Origin: Barrientosiimonas humi
Lineage (GTDB): Bacteria > Actinomycetota > Actinomycetes > Actinomycetales > Dermatophilaceae
Length of the DNA stretch: 64,000 nt
Direction: 5' to 3'
Assembly: GCF_006716095.1 (NCBI RefSeq)
Contig: NZ_VFOK01000001.1
Coordinates: 372,001-436,000 of the forward strand
How positions within the stretch are numbered: position 1 is the stretch's first letter; the number at the start of each line of letters is the position of its first letter. Below the pieces are notes generated by a model, which was given only the letters and a program-made list of their open reading frames with translations, was not told the DNA's origin and ran no database searches. Made by a program: the position numbers and the translations under genes. This document shows positions 56,569-64,000 of this stretch, one piece after another.

Positions 56569-57411
56569 ATGCCAGAGGGACACGTCACGCACCGCATCGC
56601 GGGGGCGCTCAACCGCGCGTTCGCGGGCCGCGTCGTGCGCTCGACCAGCCCGCAGGGCCGCTTCGACGAGGGGGCCGCGCGCTTCGACGGGCACGTGTTC
56701 GACCACGCCGAGGCCTACGGCAAGCAGATGTTCCTCGCCGCGCAGGGCGTCGACGACATGGTCAACATCCACCTGGGGCTCATCGGCAAGTTCGCGCTGA
56801 CCCCGACGTACGACCTGCCCGAGGTGGGTCAGATCCGCTGGCGTCTGCAGACCGAGGACCCGCCGATGACGATGGACCTGCGCGGCGCCACCGTCGTGGC
56901 GCTGCGCACGCCCGAGGAGGTCGAGCAGATCGTCGCGCGGCTCGGCCCCGACCCGCTGCGCACCGACGCCGACCCCGAGGTCGCCTGGGCGCGAATCCAT
57001 AAGAGCGCCAGCCCGATCGGCGTGCTGATGATGGACCAGAAGATCTTCGCCGGCGTCGGCAACATCTATCGGGCCGAGACGCTCTTCCGGAACCGCATCG
57101 ACCCGTTCATGCCCGGAAAGTTCTTGCGGCGCAACGAGTTCGAGGCGCTCTGGGACGACCTCGTCGAGCTGATGCCGCTCGGCGTGCGCGACGGCCGCAT
57201 CGACACCGTGCACACCGACCACACGCCCGAGGCGATGGGGCGTGCCGCGCGCGTCGACCGGCACGGCGGCGAGGTGTACGTCTATCGCCGGGAGGGGCAG
57301 CCGTGTCTCGTCTGCGCAACGCCGGTCAGCAGGGTCGAGCTGGCGTCGCGAAACCTGTTCTGGTGCAAGCGGTGTCAGCCTCGGTCGCGGCGACGGGCCG
57401 TGCGCGGCTGA
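56569..57411 (+). CDS. nei2: Fpg/Nei-family DNA glycosylase (Nei2 type)
   Basis: A base-excision DNA glycosylase/AP lyase for oxidised pyrimidines or related lesions. The start ATG 56569 puts Pro2-Glu3 (MPEGHVTHRIAG) at the catalytic N-terminus, which an upstream start would destroy. The helix-two-turn-helix includes MMDQKIFAGVGNIYRAE, and the C-terminal zinc finger has CLVC and WCKRC. 280 residues. MPEGHVTH is characteristic of mycobacterial-type Nei2. Confidence 0.93.
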   Translation: MPEGHVTHRIAGALNRAFAGRVVRSTSPQGRFDEGAARFDGHVFDHAEAYGKQMFLAAQGVDDMVNIHLGLIGKFALTPTYDLPEVGQIRWRLQTEDPPMTMDLRGATVVALRTPEEVEQIVARLGPDPLRTDADPEVAWARIHKSASPIGVLMMDQKIFAGVGNIYRAETLFRNRIDPFMPGKFLRRNEFEALWDDLVELMPLGVRDGRIDTVHTDHTPEAMGRAARVDRHGGEVYVYRREGQPCLVCATPVSRVELASRNLFWCKRCQPRSRRRAVRG

Positions 57412-57445
57412 CTGACCGACGTGCGTGCGCCGGTCAGGGCGCGAC

Positions 57446-58444
57446 TCAGTCGTGGACGTGGGCGCGGCGTTCGACCATCCGGCTGCGCGCCCGGTGGAAG
57501 AAGGCGGCGTCACGGCTCTCGGCATAGGCCCAGCCGGCGCGCAGCGAGAGCACCGTGAGCAGGCCGGAGGCGATGAGTCCGCCGAAGTTCAGGCCGAGCT
57601 GTGCGGCGCTGCCGACGAACTCGTCGACGTCCCACAGGGCGAGGCCGAGCGCCATCCCGCCCGCGGCCGGCACGGTCGTGACGGAGATGAAGACGCCCAC
57701 CATGGCGTTGGACTTGTCGGTGGCCATCGCGAGCACCCCCGCCGCGCCGGCCAGCAGGGCGACCACGAACGACCACTGGTCGGGTTTCCAGATGAAGCCG
57801 GTGAGCGGTCGAGGGCCGGTGATGGACAGGGTGTCGATGAACCCGGTGCGCAGCCCGATCCAGGCCAGCGCGGCGGTGGTGAGGATCGCGAAGACGAACC
57901 CGGAGACGAGCAGGACCAGCGACCGGCGGACCAGCTGGAGGTGCCCGAGCCCGAGCCCGGTGCAGATCGCGGCGATGAGCATGAACTCCGGCCCGACGAC
58001 CATTGCGCCCACGACCAGCACGGGGGAGTCGGTGATGATCGCGACCCCAGCGAGCAACGTCGCGAGCAGCAGGAACAGGTAGTACGACACCGTGGGGGTC
58101 GCGGCGGACTCCGCCTGGTCGAGCACGACGTCCCAGATCACGGCGTCGTCGGCCTCGCCGGGCGCGTCGTGCTCGATGCGGGCCGCCTGGTCGAACGGCG
58201 TGGCGGCGGGGCGGGTGAGGACGATGCCGCCGCGCGTGGCCACCCCGATCTGGCGCAGCTGGCCCACGACCGAGCCGACCAGCTCACGGGCCACGTCGGC
58301 CTCGAAGACGTCGCCGACCGGCTCGAGGGAGGCGCCGCGGACGTACGTCACGTTGCAGATGCCGCCGTTGTCGGTCAGCAGGTCACGCACGTCGTCGCCG
58401 AGCTCGGTCGGGACGGTCAGCCGGAGGTGCAGGAGCCCGCTCAT
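57446..58444 (-). CDS. DUF389-family membrane protein
   Basis: A 332-residue protein with an N-terminal soluble domain of about 120 residues and about six hydrophobic segments. The family motif around TDSPVLVVGAMVVGPEF (about 134-150) is present, as is LVVLLVSGF-type sequence. DUF389 proteins are of unknown function; a link to small-molecule transport is speculative. It is convergent with nei2. Confidence 0.85.
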   Translation of the reverse strand: MSGLLHLRLTVPTELGDDVRDLLTDNGGICNVTYVRGASLEPVGDVFEADVARELVGSVVGQLRQIGVATRGGIVLTRPAATPFDQAARIEHDAPGEADDAVIWDVVLDQAESAATPTVSYYLFLLLATLLAGVAIITDSPVLVVGAMVVGPEFMLIAAICTGLGLGHLQLVRRSLVLLVSGFVFAILTTAALAWIGLRTGFIDTLSITGPRPLTGFIWKPDQWSFVVALLAGAAGVLAMATDKSNAMVGVFISVTTVPAAGGMALGLALWDVDEFVGSAAQLGLNFGGLIASGLLTVLSLRAGWAYAESRDAAFFHRARSRMVERRAHVHD

Positions 58445-58474
58445 GCGGGCGATCCTGCCGCAGCCGGCACCGGA

Positions 58475-58720
58475 TCAGCTCTCGTAGTTCTCCACGACGC
58501 TCTGTGGGCGGACCTCGGCCTCGCTCGCGGGCTCGCCGAACTCGCGCTTGGCGTCGCGCTGGCGCAGCAGGTCCCAGCACTGGTCGAGCTGGCGCTCGAT
58601 GTCGGCCAGCTTGCGCTGCTCGTCGGCCGCGGAGATCTCGCCCTTGCCGAGCTGGCTGCGCAGCTGGTGCTCGGCGTCGACGAGGTCCTTGATGCGGGTG
58701 TGGATGTCGGGGTCGCTCAT
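58475..58720 (-). CDS. DUF2630-family protein
   Basis: An 81-residue, highly charged, helical protein beginning MSDPDIHTRIKDLVDAEH and containing ERQLDQCWDLLRQRDAKRE and a C-terminal VENYES. DUF2630 is small and conserved in actinobacteria but without a known function. The start at ATG 58720 fits the family; a longer open frame upstream is not supported. Confidence 0.85.
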   Translation of the reverse strand: MSDPDIHTRIKDLVDAEHQLRSQLGKGEISAADEQRKLADIERQLDQCWDLLRQRDAKREFGEPASEAEVRPQSVVENYES

Positions 58721-58748
58721 GGGGGCATCGTGCCACTGGGCCCCGACA

Positions 58749-59789
58749 TCAGTCCTGCAGCACCCCGAGGTAGCGGCGGGGGACGTGGGCCAGCAGGCCA
58801 CGGTCCAGCGCGATCACCGTCGGCGAGAGCTCCTGGGTGGGATGCAGGTCGGGCAGGTCGTCGTGGTGGGAGAAGGGTGCCTGGCTCTCGGCCTGCAGGA
58901 CGGCCGGCGCCGCTCCATCGAGCAGCAGCAGCACGCTGATCCGGCGTCGGCGGTTGATGCCGGTGCCCCGGCTCGCGGCCAGGCGTGAGCGCTCACGTAC
59001 CCGGATGCCGACGGCGCTCACCTGCGTCCAGGACAGGTCCCACCCGCGCGGGCCGGTGCGGCGGATGCCGGCCGCGTCGATCTGCAGCTGCTGCGGACGG
59101 ATGGTCAGGCCGCCCAGGAGGAGGAACAGGCTCAGACCGGTGAACATCGCCCCGACCAGGCCGCCCATCACGCGCTCACCCGTCCCGCTCAGCCCGTTGG
59201 TGGCGAAGGCGGCGGACCACAGCGTGGAGCTCCCGAGCAGCAGGCAGCCGGCACCCGCCAGCAGGATCAGCAGCCGGGTGCGCTGCGGGGCCAGCTCGAT
59301 CGACACCGGCCCGTACGCCGGTTGCCGGCTGGCGGAGTCCGGCGCCGGGAGCGGGGGCGCAGCGCCGGGCCGGGCGGGTTCCTCGAACGTCGGACCCGGC
59401 GGCGTGGTGACGGGCGCCGGCTCGGCCAGCGCGGGCGTACCGCCCTGCAGCTGCGGCTCCGACGGTTCCGGCAGCAGCGGCGCCCGCCGCAGCCCGAGGA
59501 ACGCGAGCACGGCCAGCGGCAGGGCGAGGAGGGCGTACCGCTCGTCGGCCTGGAGGGCGTACGCCGAGCCCAGCATGAGCCCGAACGCGCCCGCCACGAC
59601 GGGCAGGGGCAGGCGCCGAGTGCCCGGTCCGAGCTGCCAGAGCATGGCCGCCACCAGACCCACGACGAACAGGACCCCCACCCACCCGGGCAGCCGCCCG
59701 ACGATCTCGGTGAGGCCGGCGGCGGTCGTGACCATCAGGTTGCTGCTGAGGAAGGCGACGGTCAGCAGGGTCCGCCGGGGGTGGCTCAT
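58749..59789 (-). CDS. Multi-pass membrane protein with PH-like C-terminal domain
   Basis: I do not recognise a family. The 346-residue protein has four or five hydrophobic segments (two N-terminal pairs before residue 105, two more at about 172-225), a proline-rich loop between residues 105 and 165, and a soluble C-terminal domain with WDLSWTQVSAVGIRVRERSR, a layout reminiscent of PH-like domain membrane proteins. Start ATG 59789 lies divergent from ychF. Confidence 0.6.
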   Translation of the reverse strand: MSHPRRTLLTVAFLSSNLMVTTAAGLTEIVGRLPGWVGVLFVVGLVAAMLWQLGPGTRRLPLPVVAGAFGLMLGSAYALQADERYALLALPLAVLAFLGLRRAPLLPEPSEPQLQGGTPALAEPAPVTTPPGPTFEEPARPGAAPPLPAPDSASRQPAYGPVSIELAPQRTRLLILLAGAGCLLLGSSTLWSAAFATNGLSGTGERVMGGLVGAMFTGLSLFLLLGGLTIRPQQLQIDAAGIRRTGPRGWDLSWTQVSAVGIRVRERSRLAASRGTGINRRRRISVLLLLDGAAPAVLQAESQAPFSHHDDLPDLHPTQELSPTVIALDRGLLAHVPRRYLGVLQD

Positions 59790-59839
59790 GGCGGCATGCT
59801 GTCAGCAGCCCGGCGACGGCGACGTAGGATGCATGTCTC

Positions 59840-60913
59840 GTGGCACTCACCATCGGGATCGTCGGCCTGCCCAACGTCGGCAAGTCGACCATGTTCAACG
59901 CCCTGACCAAGAACAACGTGCTCGCCGCGAACTACCCGTTCGCGACGATCGAGCCCAACGTCGGGGTGGTGCCGCTGCCCGACCCGCGCCTCACCCAGCT
60001 CGCCGAGGTGTTCAGCAGCGAGCGGATCGTCCCCGCCACCGTGTCGTTCGTCGACATCGCCGGCATCGTCAAGGGCGCGTCCGAGGGGGAGGGGCTCGGC
60101 AACAAGTTCCTCGCGAACATCCGCGAGGCCGACGCGATCTGCCAGGTCGTGCGCGCGTTCGTCGACGACGACGTGCACCACGTCGACGGCAAGATCGAGC
60201 CGGCGTCGGACCTGGAGACCATCAACACCGAGCTGATCCTCGCCGACCTGCAGACCCTCGAGAAGGCGGTGCCCCGCCTCGACAAGGAGGTCAAGGGCAA
60301 GAAGACCGACAAGTCGGTCCTCGACGCCGCGCTCGCCGCGCAGGCGGTCCTGGAGGACGGTCGTACGCTCTTCGCCGCCGGCGTGGACACCGCGCCGATC
60401 CGCGAGCTCGGACTGCTGACCGCCAAGCCGTTCCTGTACGTGTTCAACGTGGACGAGGACCAGCTCACCGACGAGGCGTTCCAGGCCGAGATGTCGAAGC
60501 TGGTCGCCCCCGCCGAGGCGATCTTCCTCAACGCCAAGCTCGAGTCCGACCTCGCGGAGCTGTCCGACGAGGAGGCCGCCGAGCTGTTGGAGTCGGTCGG
60601 CGTCGAGGAGCCGGGCCTGCACCAGCTGGCGCACAAGGGTTTTCGCACGCTGGGGCTGCAGACGTACCTCACCGCTGGGCCGAAGGAGTCGCGCGCCTGG
60701 ACGATCCCGGTCGGCGCCACCGCCCCCGAGGCCGCGGGCGTCATCCACACCGACTTCCAGAAGGGCTTCATCAAGGCCGAGGTCATCTCGTTCGACGACC
60801 TGGTCGACGCCGGCTCGGTCGCCGAGGCCCGCTCGCGCGGCAAGGCGCGCATGGAGGGCAAGGACTACGTGATGCACGACGGCGACGTCGTGGAGTTCCG
60901 CTTCAACGTCTAG
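59840..60913 (+). CDS. ychF: Redox-regulated ATPase YchF
   Basis: An Obg-family P-loop NTPase that binds ribosomes and prefers ATP. The 357-residue product has GLPNVGKST at residues 8-16, ASEGEGLGNKFLANIRE, and the TGS-like C-terminal domain ending GDVVEFRFNV. GTG 59840 follows TAGGAT by nine bases. In M. tuberculosis the corresponding gene is near xseA-ispH too. Confidence 0.96.
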   Translation: MALTIGIVGLPNVGKSTMFNALTKNNVLAANYPFATIEPNVGVVPLPDPRLTQLAEVFSSERIVPATVSFVDIAGIVKGASEGEGLGNKFLANIREADAICQVVRAFVDDDVHHVDGKIEPASDLETINTELILADLQTLEKAVPRLDKEVKGKKTDKSVLDAALAAQAVLEDGRTLFAAGVDTAPIRELGLLTAKPFLYVFNVDEDQLTDEAFQAEMSKLVAPAEAIFLNAKLESDLAELSDEEAAELLESVGVEEPGLHQLAHKGFRTLGLQTYLTAGPKESRAWTIPVGATAPEAAGVIHTDFQKGFIKAEVISFDDLVDAGSVAEARSRGKARMEGKDYVMHDGDVVEFRFNV

Positions 60914-61066
60914 CGATGCCGGCCGTGTTGGCGTTCGTGCAGATGGCTGACGTGCTCCAGGATCCACCGATGTTGGTGGTGTACGACTGTGTCGGGAGTC
61001 GCGAGGCCATTGGGGTGGTCTTCAGCGAGTGCTAGCGTCGATGCAATCAGGTCGGAGGTGATTGAC

Positions 61067-61300
61067 GTGTCGTCCATCGTCGTTCGCGGGCTCGACGAGT
61101 CCGTCAAGGCCAGGCTTGCCGCGCAGGCGAAAGAGCACGGTCGGTCCATGGAGGCCGAAGTCCGCGACATCCTGACCAAGGCAGCGACCCGACCCAACAT
61201 CGGCCTCGCACTCCTCGAGGCGGGGCAGGCTATGGGCGGTGTCGAGGAACTTCCGGTGCCTGAACGTGCCGACACCGCTCGGGCTGCCGACTTCTCGTGA
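61067..61300 (+). CDS. FitA-like ribbon-helix-helix antitoxin
   Basis: A 77-residue antitoxin starting at GTG 61067, with GGAGG eight bases upstream. The N-terminus MSSIVVRGLDESVKARLAAQ and RSMEAEVRDILTKA match the FitA/VapB RHH family; the tail may wrap the toxin. TAGCGT at 61033-61038 is a candidate -10 box. The stop overlaps the toxin start (GTGA). Confidence 0.9.
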   Translation: MSSIVVRGLDESVKARLAAQAKEHGRSMEAEVRDILTKAATRPNIGLALLEAGQAMGGVEELPVPERADTARAADFS

Positions 61301-61737
61301 TCATCCTCGACACCAACGTCGTGTCCGAGGTGCTCAAGCCTCAGCCCGACGCGCGCGTAGTCGCGTGGTTGGAATCACTGACCGACGACGTCGCAATCAC
61401 TGCTGTCACTCTGGCCGAACTCCTTGCGGGCCTCCGCCGCCTGCCTGTCGGCATGCGGAAGGAAGATCTCACGGCCCGGGTTGAGTCCGCGATCAGGCCC
61501 TACCGCGACACCGGGGCGATCATTGCCTTCGATGTACTTGCAGCACCTCGGTATGCAGAGATCCTGGCGGTCCGCGAACGCGGTGGTCTGCCGATCTCGA
61601 CCGGGGACGCGCAGATCGCGGCGATCTGCCGAGCCCACGACGCGACCTGCGCGACGCGCAACGTGAAGGACTTCGTGCACACGGGCATCGCGCTCATCGA
61701 CCCGTGGACGGGGGAAGCGCAGTCGCCGACTCCGTGA
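61297..61737 (+). CDS. FitB/VapC-like PIN-domain ribonuclease toxin
   Basis: A 146-residue PIN toxin. The acidic metal site is Asp5 (MIILDTNVVSEV), Glu41 (LAELLAG), Asp104 (STGDAQIAAIC) and Asp125 (RNVKDF). Intact, unlike the Doc-like toxin. Starts at GTG 61297 overlapping the antitoxin. Such toxins cleave tRNA or rRNA; the target is not inferable. Confidence 0.92.
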   Translation: MIILDTNVVSEVLKPQPDARVVAWLESLTDDVAITAVTLAELLAGLRRLPVGMRKEDLTARVESAIRPYRDTGAIIAFDVLAAPRYAEILAVRERGGLPISTGDAQIAAICRAHDATCATRNVKDFVHTGIALIDPWTGEAQSPTP

Positions 61738-61842
61738 CGCCCGCCCCTACCGAAAGGCTCTGCTCATCCCCGTCATCGTCCCTCGCCCTCGCGGGCCGAA
61801 CTCGGTGGCGGTGGAGGGCCGTCCGCTGCGAGGGTCCTCTGT

Positions 61843-62400
61843 ATGAGCCTTCCCACCCCGACGCTGGAGACCGAGCGGCTACGGCTGCGGCCGTTCGTCG
61901 ACGGTGACGCCGACGACCTGTTCGCCCTGCAGAGCGACGCTCATGTGCTGCGCTACTGGGACTCCTCGCCGTGGACCGACCGCAGCGCGGTCGCGAGGTT
62001 CATGGAGGGCAACCGCGCGATGGAGGCCGGCGGGACGGGTGCTCGGGTGGTGATGGAACGTACGCCTGACGGCGCCTTCGTGGGCTGGTGCACGTTCAAC
62101 AGCTGGAACCCTGGTTTCCGCAGTGCCTCGCTCGGCTTCTGCCTCGTCGAGCCGGCGTGGGGTCGCGGCTATGCGGCGGAAGGAGCTGGTGCGTTGCTGC
62201 GCTGGGCCTTCTCGACGTTGGACCTGAATCGCGTTCAGGCCGAAGCGGATACGCGCAACGCGGCCTCCGCGCGCGTGCTCGAGAAGCTCGGCTTCGTCCT
62301 CGAGGGAACGTTGCGCGAGGACTGCATCGTCGACGGCGTCGTCTCCGACTCGTGGGTCTACGGGCTCCTGCGGCGTGACTGGGACCAGCGAACGTCCTAG
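61843..62400 (+). CDS. GNAT-family N-acetyltransferase (RimJ/RimL-like)
   Basis: A 185-residue acetyltransferase: LETERLRLRPFVDGDAD at the start, then LGFCLVEPAWGRGYAAEGAG (acetyl-CoA-binding loop, about residues 95-114), and ARVLEKLGFVLEGTLRED near the C-terminus. RimJ/L-type enzymes acetylate protein N-termini or small amines. It lies 105 bases after the PIN toxin and is probably a separate unit. Confidence 0.9.
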   Translation: MSLPTPTLETERLRLRPFVDGDADDLFALQSDAHVLRYWDSSPWTDRSAVARFMEGNRAMEAGGTGARVVMERTPDGAFVGWCTFNSWNPGFRSASLGFCLVEPAWGRGYAAEGAGALLRWAFSTLDLNRVQAEADTRNAASARVLEKLGFVLEGTLREDCIVDGVVSDSWVYGLLRRDWDQRTS

Positions 62401-62485
62401 CCCGGGTGCGCCCGCACCCCGCGCAGCACTGGCCGCCGGATGCCGGGTCTCGGCCTCACCTGGCATCGAGCGGTATCCCACTCGG

Positions 62486-62498
62486 TATACTCGCCGTC
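62486..62498 (+). promoter_or_regulatory. Leaderless promoter of the MazE-like gene
   Basis: TATACT (62486-62491) is a strong -10 box seven bases before the GTG at 62499. CGGTAT occurs twice, 12 bases apart (62471 and 62483), suggesting a repeated operator. Confidence 0.55.
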
Positions 62499-62726
62499 GT
62501 GGCGGCGACGATCAAAGTGAGCGAGGAGCTGCGCGACCGGATCAACCGGGATGCGCAGGAACGGGGCGTGACTGCCGCCGGTCTGATCGAGCGTCTCCTC
62601 GACGCGCACGAGCGTCGTCAGCGCATGGCGGCCGTCGGTCGCGCGGCCCGAAGTGCCGACGCCGACTACTGGGACGAGGCACACGCATGGGATGTCGCCC
62701 TCGAAGATCCTGGCCGCGGTGAGTGA
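62499..62726 (+). CDS. Antitoxin of a MazEF-like module
   Basis: A 75-residue protein with an N-terminal RHH-like segment (TIKVSEELRDRINRDAQERG, residues 5-24) and an acidic, tryptophan-bearing C-terminus. It precedes a MazF/PemK toxin, so it is an antitoxin by context. GTG 62499 follows a TATACT box at leaderless spacing. Confidence 0.82.
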   Translation: MAATIKVSEELRDRINRDAQERGVTAAGLIERLLDAHERRQRMAAVGRAARSADADYWDEAHAWDVALEDPGRGE

Positions 62727-63066
62727 GCTGCGTCGGGGCGCCGTCGTCTGGGTGGAGCTGGACCCCGTCCGCGGCAGGGAGCAGGCGGGTCGGCGGCCGG
62801 CTCTCGTGGTGGCGAGCGACCTCTATCTCGAGCAGGTTGATTCCCTCGCGATCATCCTTCCGGCGACGACCACCGATCGTGGCTGGCCCAACCACGTGCC
62901 GCTGACGGGCTCGCGGCTGCGGCTGTCGAAGCCGACCTACGCCATGACCGAGCAGCCTCGGACCGTGACGCGAGACCGGATCGCCGAAGAGGCGGGGCAG
63001 GTCGACGCGGCTACGATGCGCGAGGTCGACATGTGGCTGCGCGACTTCCTTGCGCTGCCGCAGTAG
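62719..63066 (+). CDS. MazF/PemK-family endoribonuclease toxin
   Basis: A 115-residue toxin: LRRGAVVWVELDPVRGREQA, then RRPALVVASDLYLEQVD, the hallmark MazF beginning. MazF enzymes cut mRNA or rRNA at short motifs. The GTG at 62719 overlaps the antitoxin end by eight bases; an upstream ATG (62692) would add nine residues and cannot be excluded. Key basic and acidic residues appear intact. Confidence 0.88.
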   Translation: MSELRRGAVVWVELDPVRGREQAGRRPALVVASDLYLEQVDSLAIILPATTTDRGWPNHVPLTGSRLRLSKPTYAMTEQPRTVTRDRIAEEAGQVDAATMREVDMWLRDFLALPQ

Positions 63067-63081
63067 CGCCGGGGTCTCGAG

Positions 63082-63110
63082 CCTCCCGGGCCGATGTCCC
63101 GACCGGGAGG
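63082..63110 (+). terminator. Candidate terminator after mazF-like gene
   Basis: CCTCCCGG (63082-63089) and CCGGGAGG (63103-63110) form an eight-base-pair stem with a 13-base loop, 15 bases after the toxin stop. Confidence 0.5.
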
Positions 63111-63162
63111 AGGCCCGGTGCCTCGGCCGGCTGACGCACATGAGTGGTCCCGGACGACGGAC

Positions 63163-63215
63163 CGGCACAACACCCGGATGCGGCCCTCTGCGACCGGGTC
63201 CGACCGGTTGTGCCG
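63163..63215. other. Structured intergenic region
   Basis: CGGCACAAC (63163-63171) and GTTGTGCCG (63207-63215) enclose ACCCGG (63172-63177) and CCGGGT (63194-63199), so the 213-base gap can fold into a long hairpin between the convergent MazF and DinB genes. It may be a bidirectional terminator. Confidence 0.5.
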
Positions 63216-63279
63216 ATCGGTTGTCGGGTCCGCTCGACCGACAGGCGCTGTCGATGTCCGGTCTATTCGGACAGCGAGG

Positions 63280-63756
63280 TCAGTCGCGCCGCGCCTCGCG
63301 GATCTGCTCCACCAAGATGTCGCCGTGGCCGGCGTGCCGGGCCAGCTCGGCGATCATGTGGCCGTAGACGAAGCGCAGGTTGACCGGGCCCTGGTGCCAC
63401 ATGCACTCGTCCTCCAGCTCGTGCTCGGCCGCGATGGTGCGCGAGCGGGCGCACGCGTCGAGAAACGCCTGGCGCACGTTCTCGATCGTGTCGTCGTCAG
63501 TGAGCACGAAGCTCTCGTCGACCGTGTCCGGCAGCCCGAGCTCCTGGCGCGGCACACCCGCCACGCGCGAGTGGAACCAGATGCGCTCCACGAAGGTCGC
63601 GTGCTTCACCAGGCCCATGGGCGTGGTCAGCGAGGGGACCAGCCGCGAGCGCGCCTCGGCCTCGTCGGCGTCGTCGAGGATCCGGGCGATCTCGGCCCGC
63701 TGGACGTCGAGAAGGCCCTCGAGCAGCTCCCGCTCGGTCGCGACGTGGAGGTTCAT
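63280..63756 (-). CDS. DinB/DUF664-family protein
   Basis: A 158-residue four-helix-bundle protein of the DinB superfamily, often a metal-dependent thiol transferase. Spread histidines are present: LVKHATFVERIWFH (about 43-56) and GHMIAELARHAGHGDILVEQI near the C-terminus. ATG 63756 was chosen over an upstream frame. TAGCAT, seven bases before it, suggests a leaderless transcript. Substrate unknown. Confidence 0.85.
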   Translation of the reverse strand: MNLHVATERELLEGLLDVQRAEIARILDDADEAEARSRLVPSLTTPMGLVKHATFVERIWFHSRVAGVPRQELGLPDTVDESFVLTDDDTIENVRQAFLDACARSRTIAAEHELEDECMWHQGPVNLRFVYGHMIAELARHAGHGDILVEQIREARRD

Positions 63757-63763
63757 GCTCCGA

Positions 63764-63769
63764 ATGCTA
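63764..63769 (-). promoter_or_regulatory. -10 element of the DinB gene
   Basis: On the minus strand TAGCAT (63769-63764) lies seven bases before the ATG at 63756. The remaining 230 bases to the end of the window contain no convincing gene; an ATG at 63990 may start a gene beyond the window. Confidence 0.5.
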
Positions 63770-64000
63770 GGTGCGGCGTGCATCTGGACAGGACAAAGCT
63801 GCGCGTGCCCACGAGATGCCGCGGGAGTCGTGGCCGCCGACCGCGTTCGTCCCGTCCGGATGCACGCCCGGTCGCACCCCCGAGTGCCCCACGCGCCGAA
63901 TGCCAGGAGGTGGAGCTGGCTCACGTGGGGTCGCGGGAGCGCACGCCGAATCGATGGCACGGGCGGTCGCGCCCTGCCACTATGCGCGCATGCGACTGCG

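Noticed and set aside
63990-64000. ATG at the window edge as the start of a new gene
   Set aside because: Only three or four codons are visible, too few to support a call.

Overview
This window comes from a high-GC Gram-positive chromosome (Actinomycetota). Protein features and gene order suit Micrococcales, perhaps a relative of Dermacoccaceae or Intrasporangiaceae; the family is inferred, not proven. Evidence includes many GTG starts, frequent start/stop overlaps (ATGA, GTGA, TGATG), apparent leaderless promoters, and a stretch matching the M. tuberculosis order fum, glpX, DUF4245, xseB, xseA, ispH, ychF.

Region 1 (1-15893) is the S10/spc/alpha ribosomal superoperon from the tail of rplD to rplQ, including secY, adk, map, infA, rpmJ and rpoA. 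It is ordinary except for four 52-bp tandem repeats behind a strong hairpin between rpsD and rpoA, and an L17 with a C-terminal extension ending in a small sunset-like module. A perfect 18-bp hairpin ends the operon.

Region 2 (15997-28009) separates rplQ from rplM. It holds a metal-sensing ArsR/CDF efflux pair, truA, DedA, the 5-oxoprolinase genes pxpABC downstream of an Otr(A)/TetM-like ribosomal GTPase, a carboxymuconolactone-decarboxylase/ECF41 sigma pair, an ABC-F ATPase, an unknown membrane protein and a self-operator-bearing regulator. Two ribosome-acting factors therefore sit inside the ribosomal gene neighbourhood. rplM, rpsI and glmM follow.

Region 3 (30697-42730) is accessory metabolism: a repeat-rich convergent gap, a divergent FMN-reductase/TetR-aminotransferase locus, Ohr, and a phosphonate locus (phnCDE transporter, FAD amine-oxidase-like enzyme, PhnF-like GntR regulator, phosphonatase-like HAD enzyme) with two near-identical operator sites in the divergent promoter region. 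A MOSC protein, a beta-carbonic anhydrase and a class I fumarase follow.

Region 4 (42858-60913) has a LpqY-SugABC-like sugar importer, an SDR, a PfkB sugar kinase overlapping glpX, DUF4245, a Doc-like toxin/antitoxin pair whose toxin lacks the catalytic His, xseBA, ispH, seven 51-bp palindromic tandem repeats, rmuC, a Nei2 glycosylase, DUF389, DUF2630, an unknown membrane protein and ychF.

Region 5 (60914-64000) contains two further toxin-antitoxin modules (FitAB/VapBC-like and MazEF-like), a GNAT acetyltransferase and a DinB-family protein. No tRNA, rRNA, transposase, phage or CRISPR signature was seen. The most unusual material is the set of four non-coding repeat arrays at operon boundaries, the apparently dead Doc toxin with a leaderless palindromic promoter, and the PhnW-less phosphonate locus.
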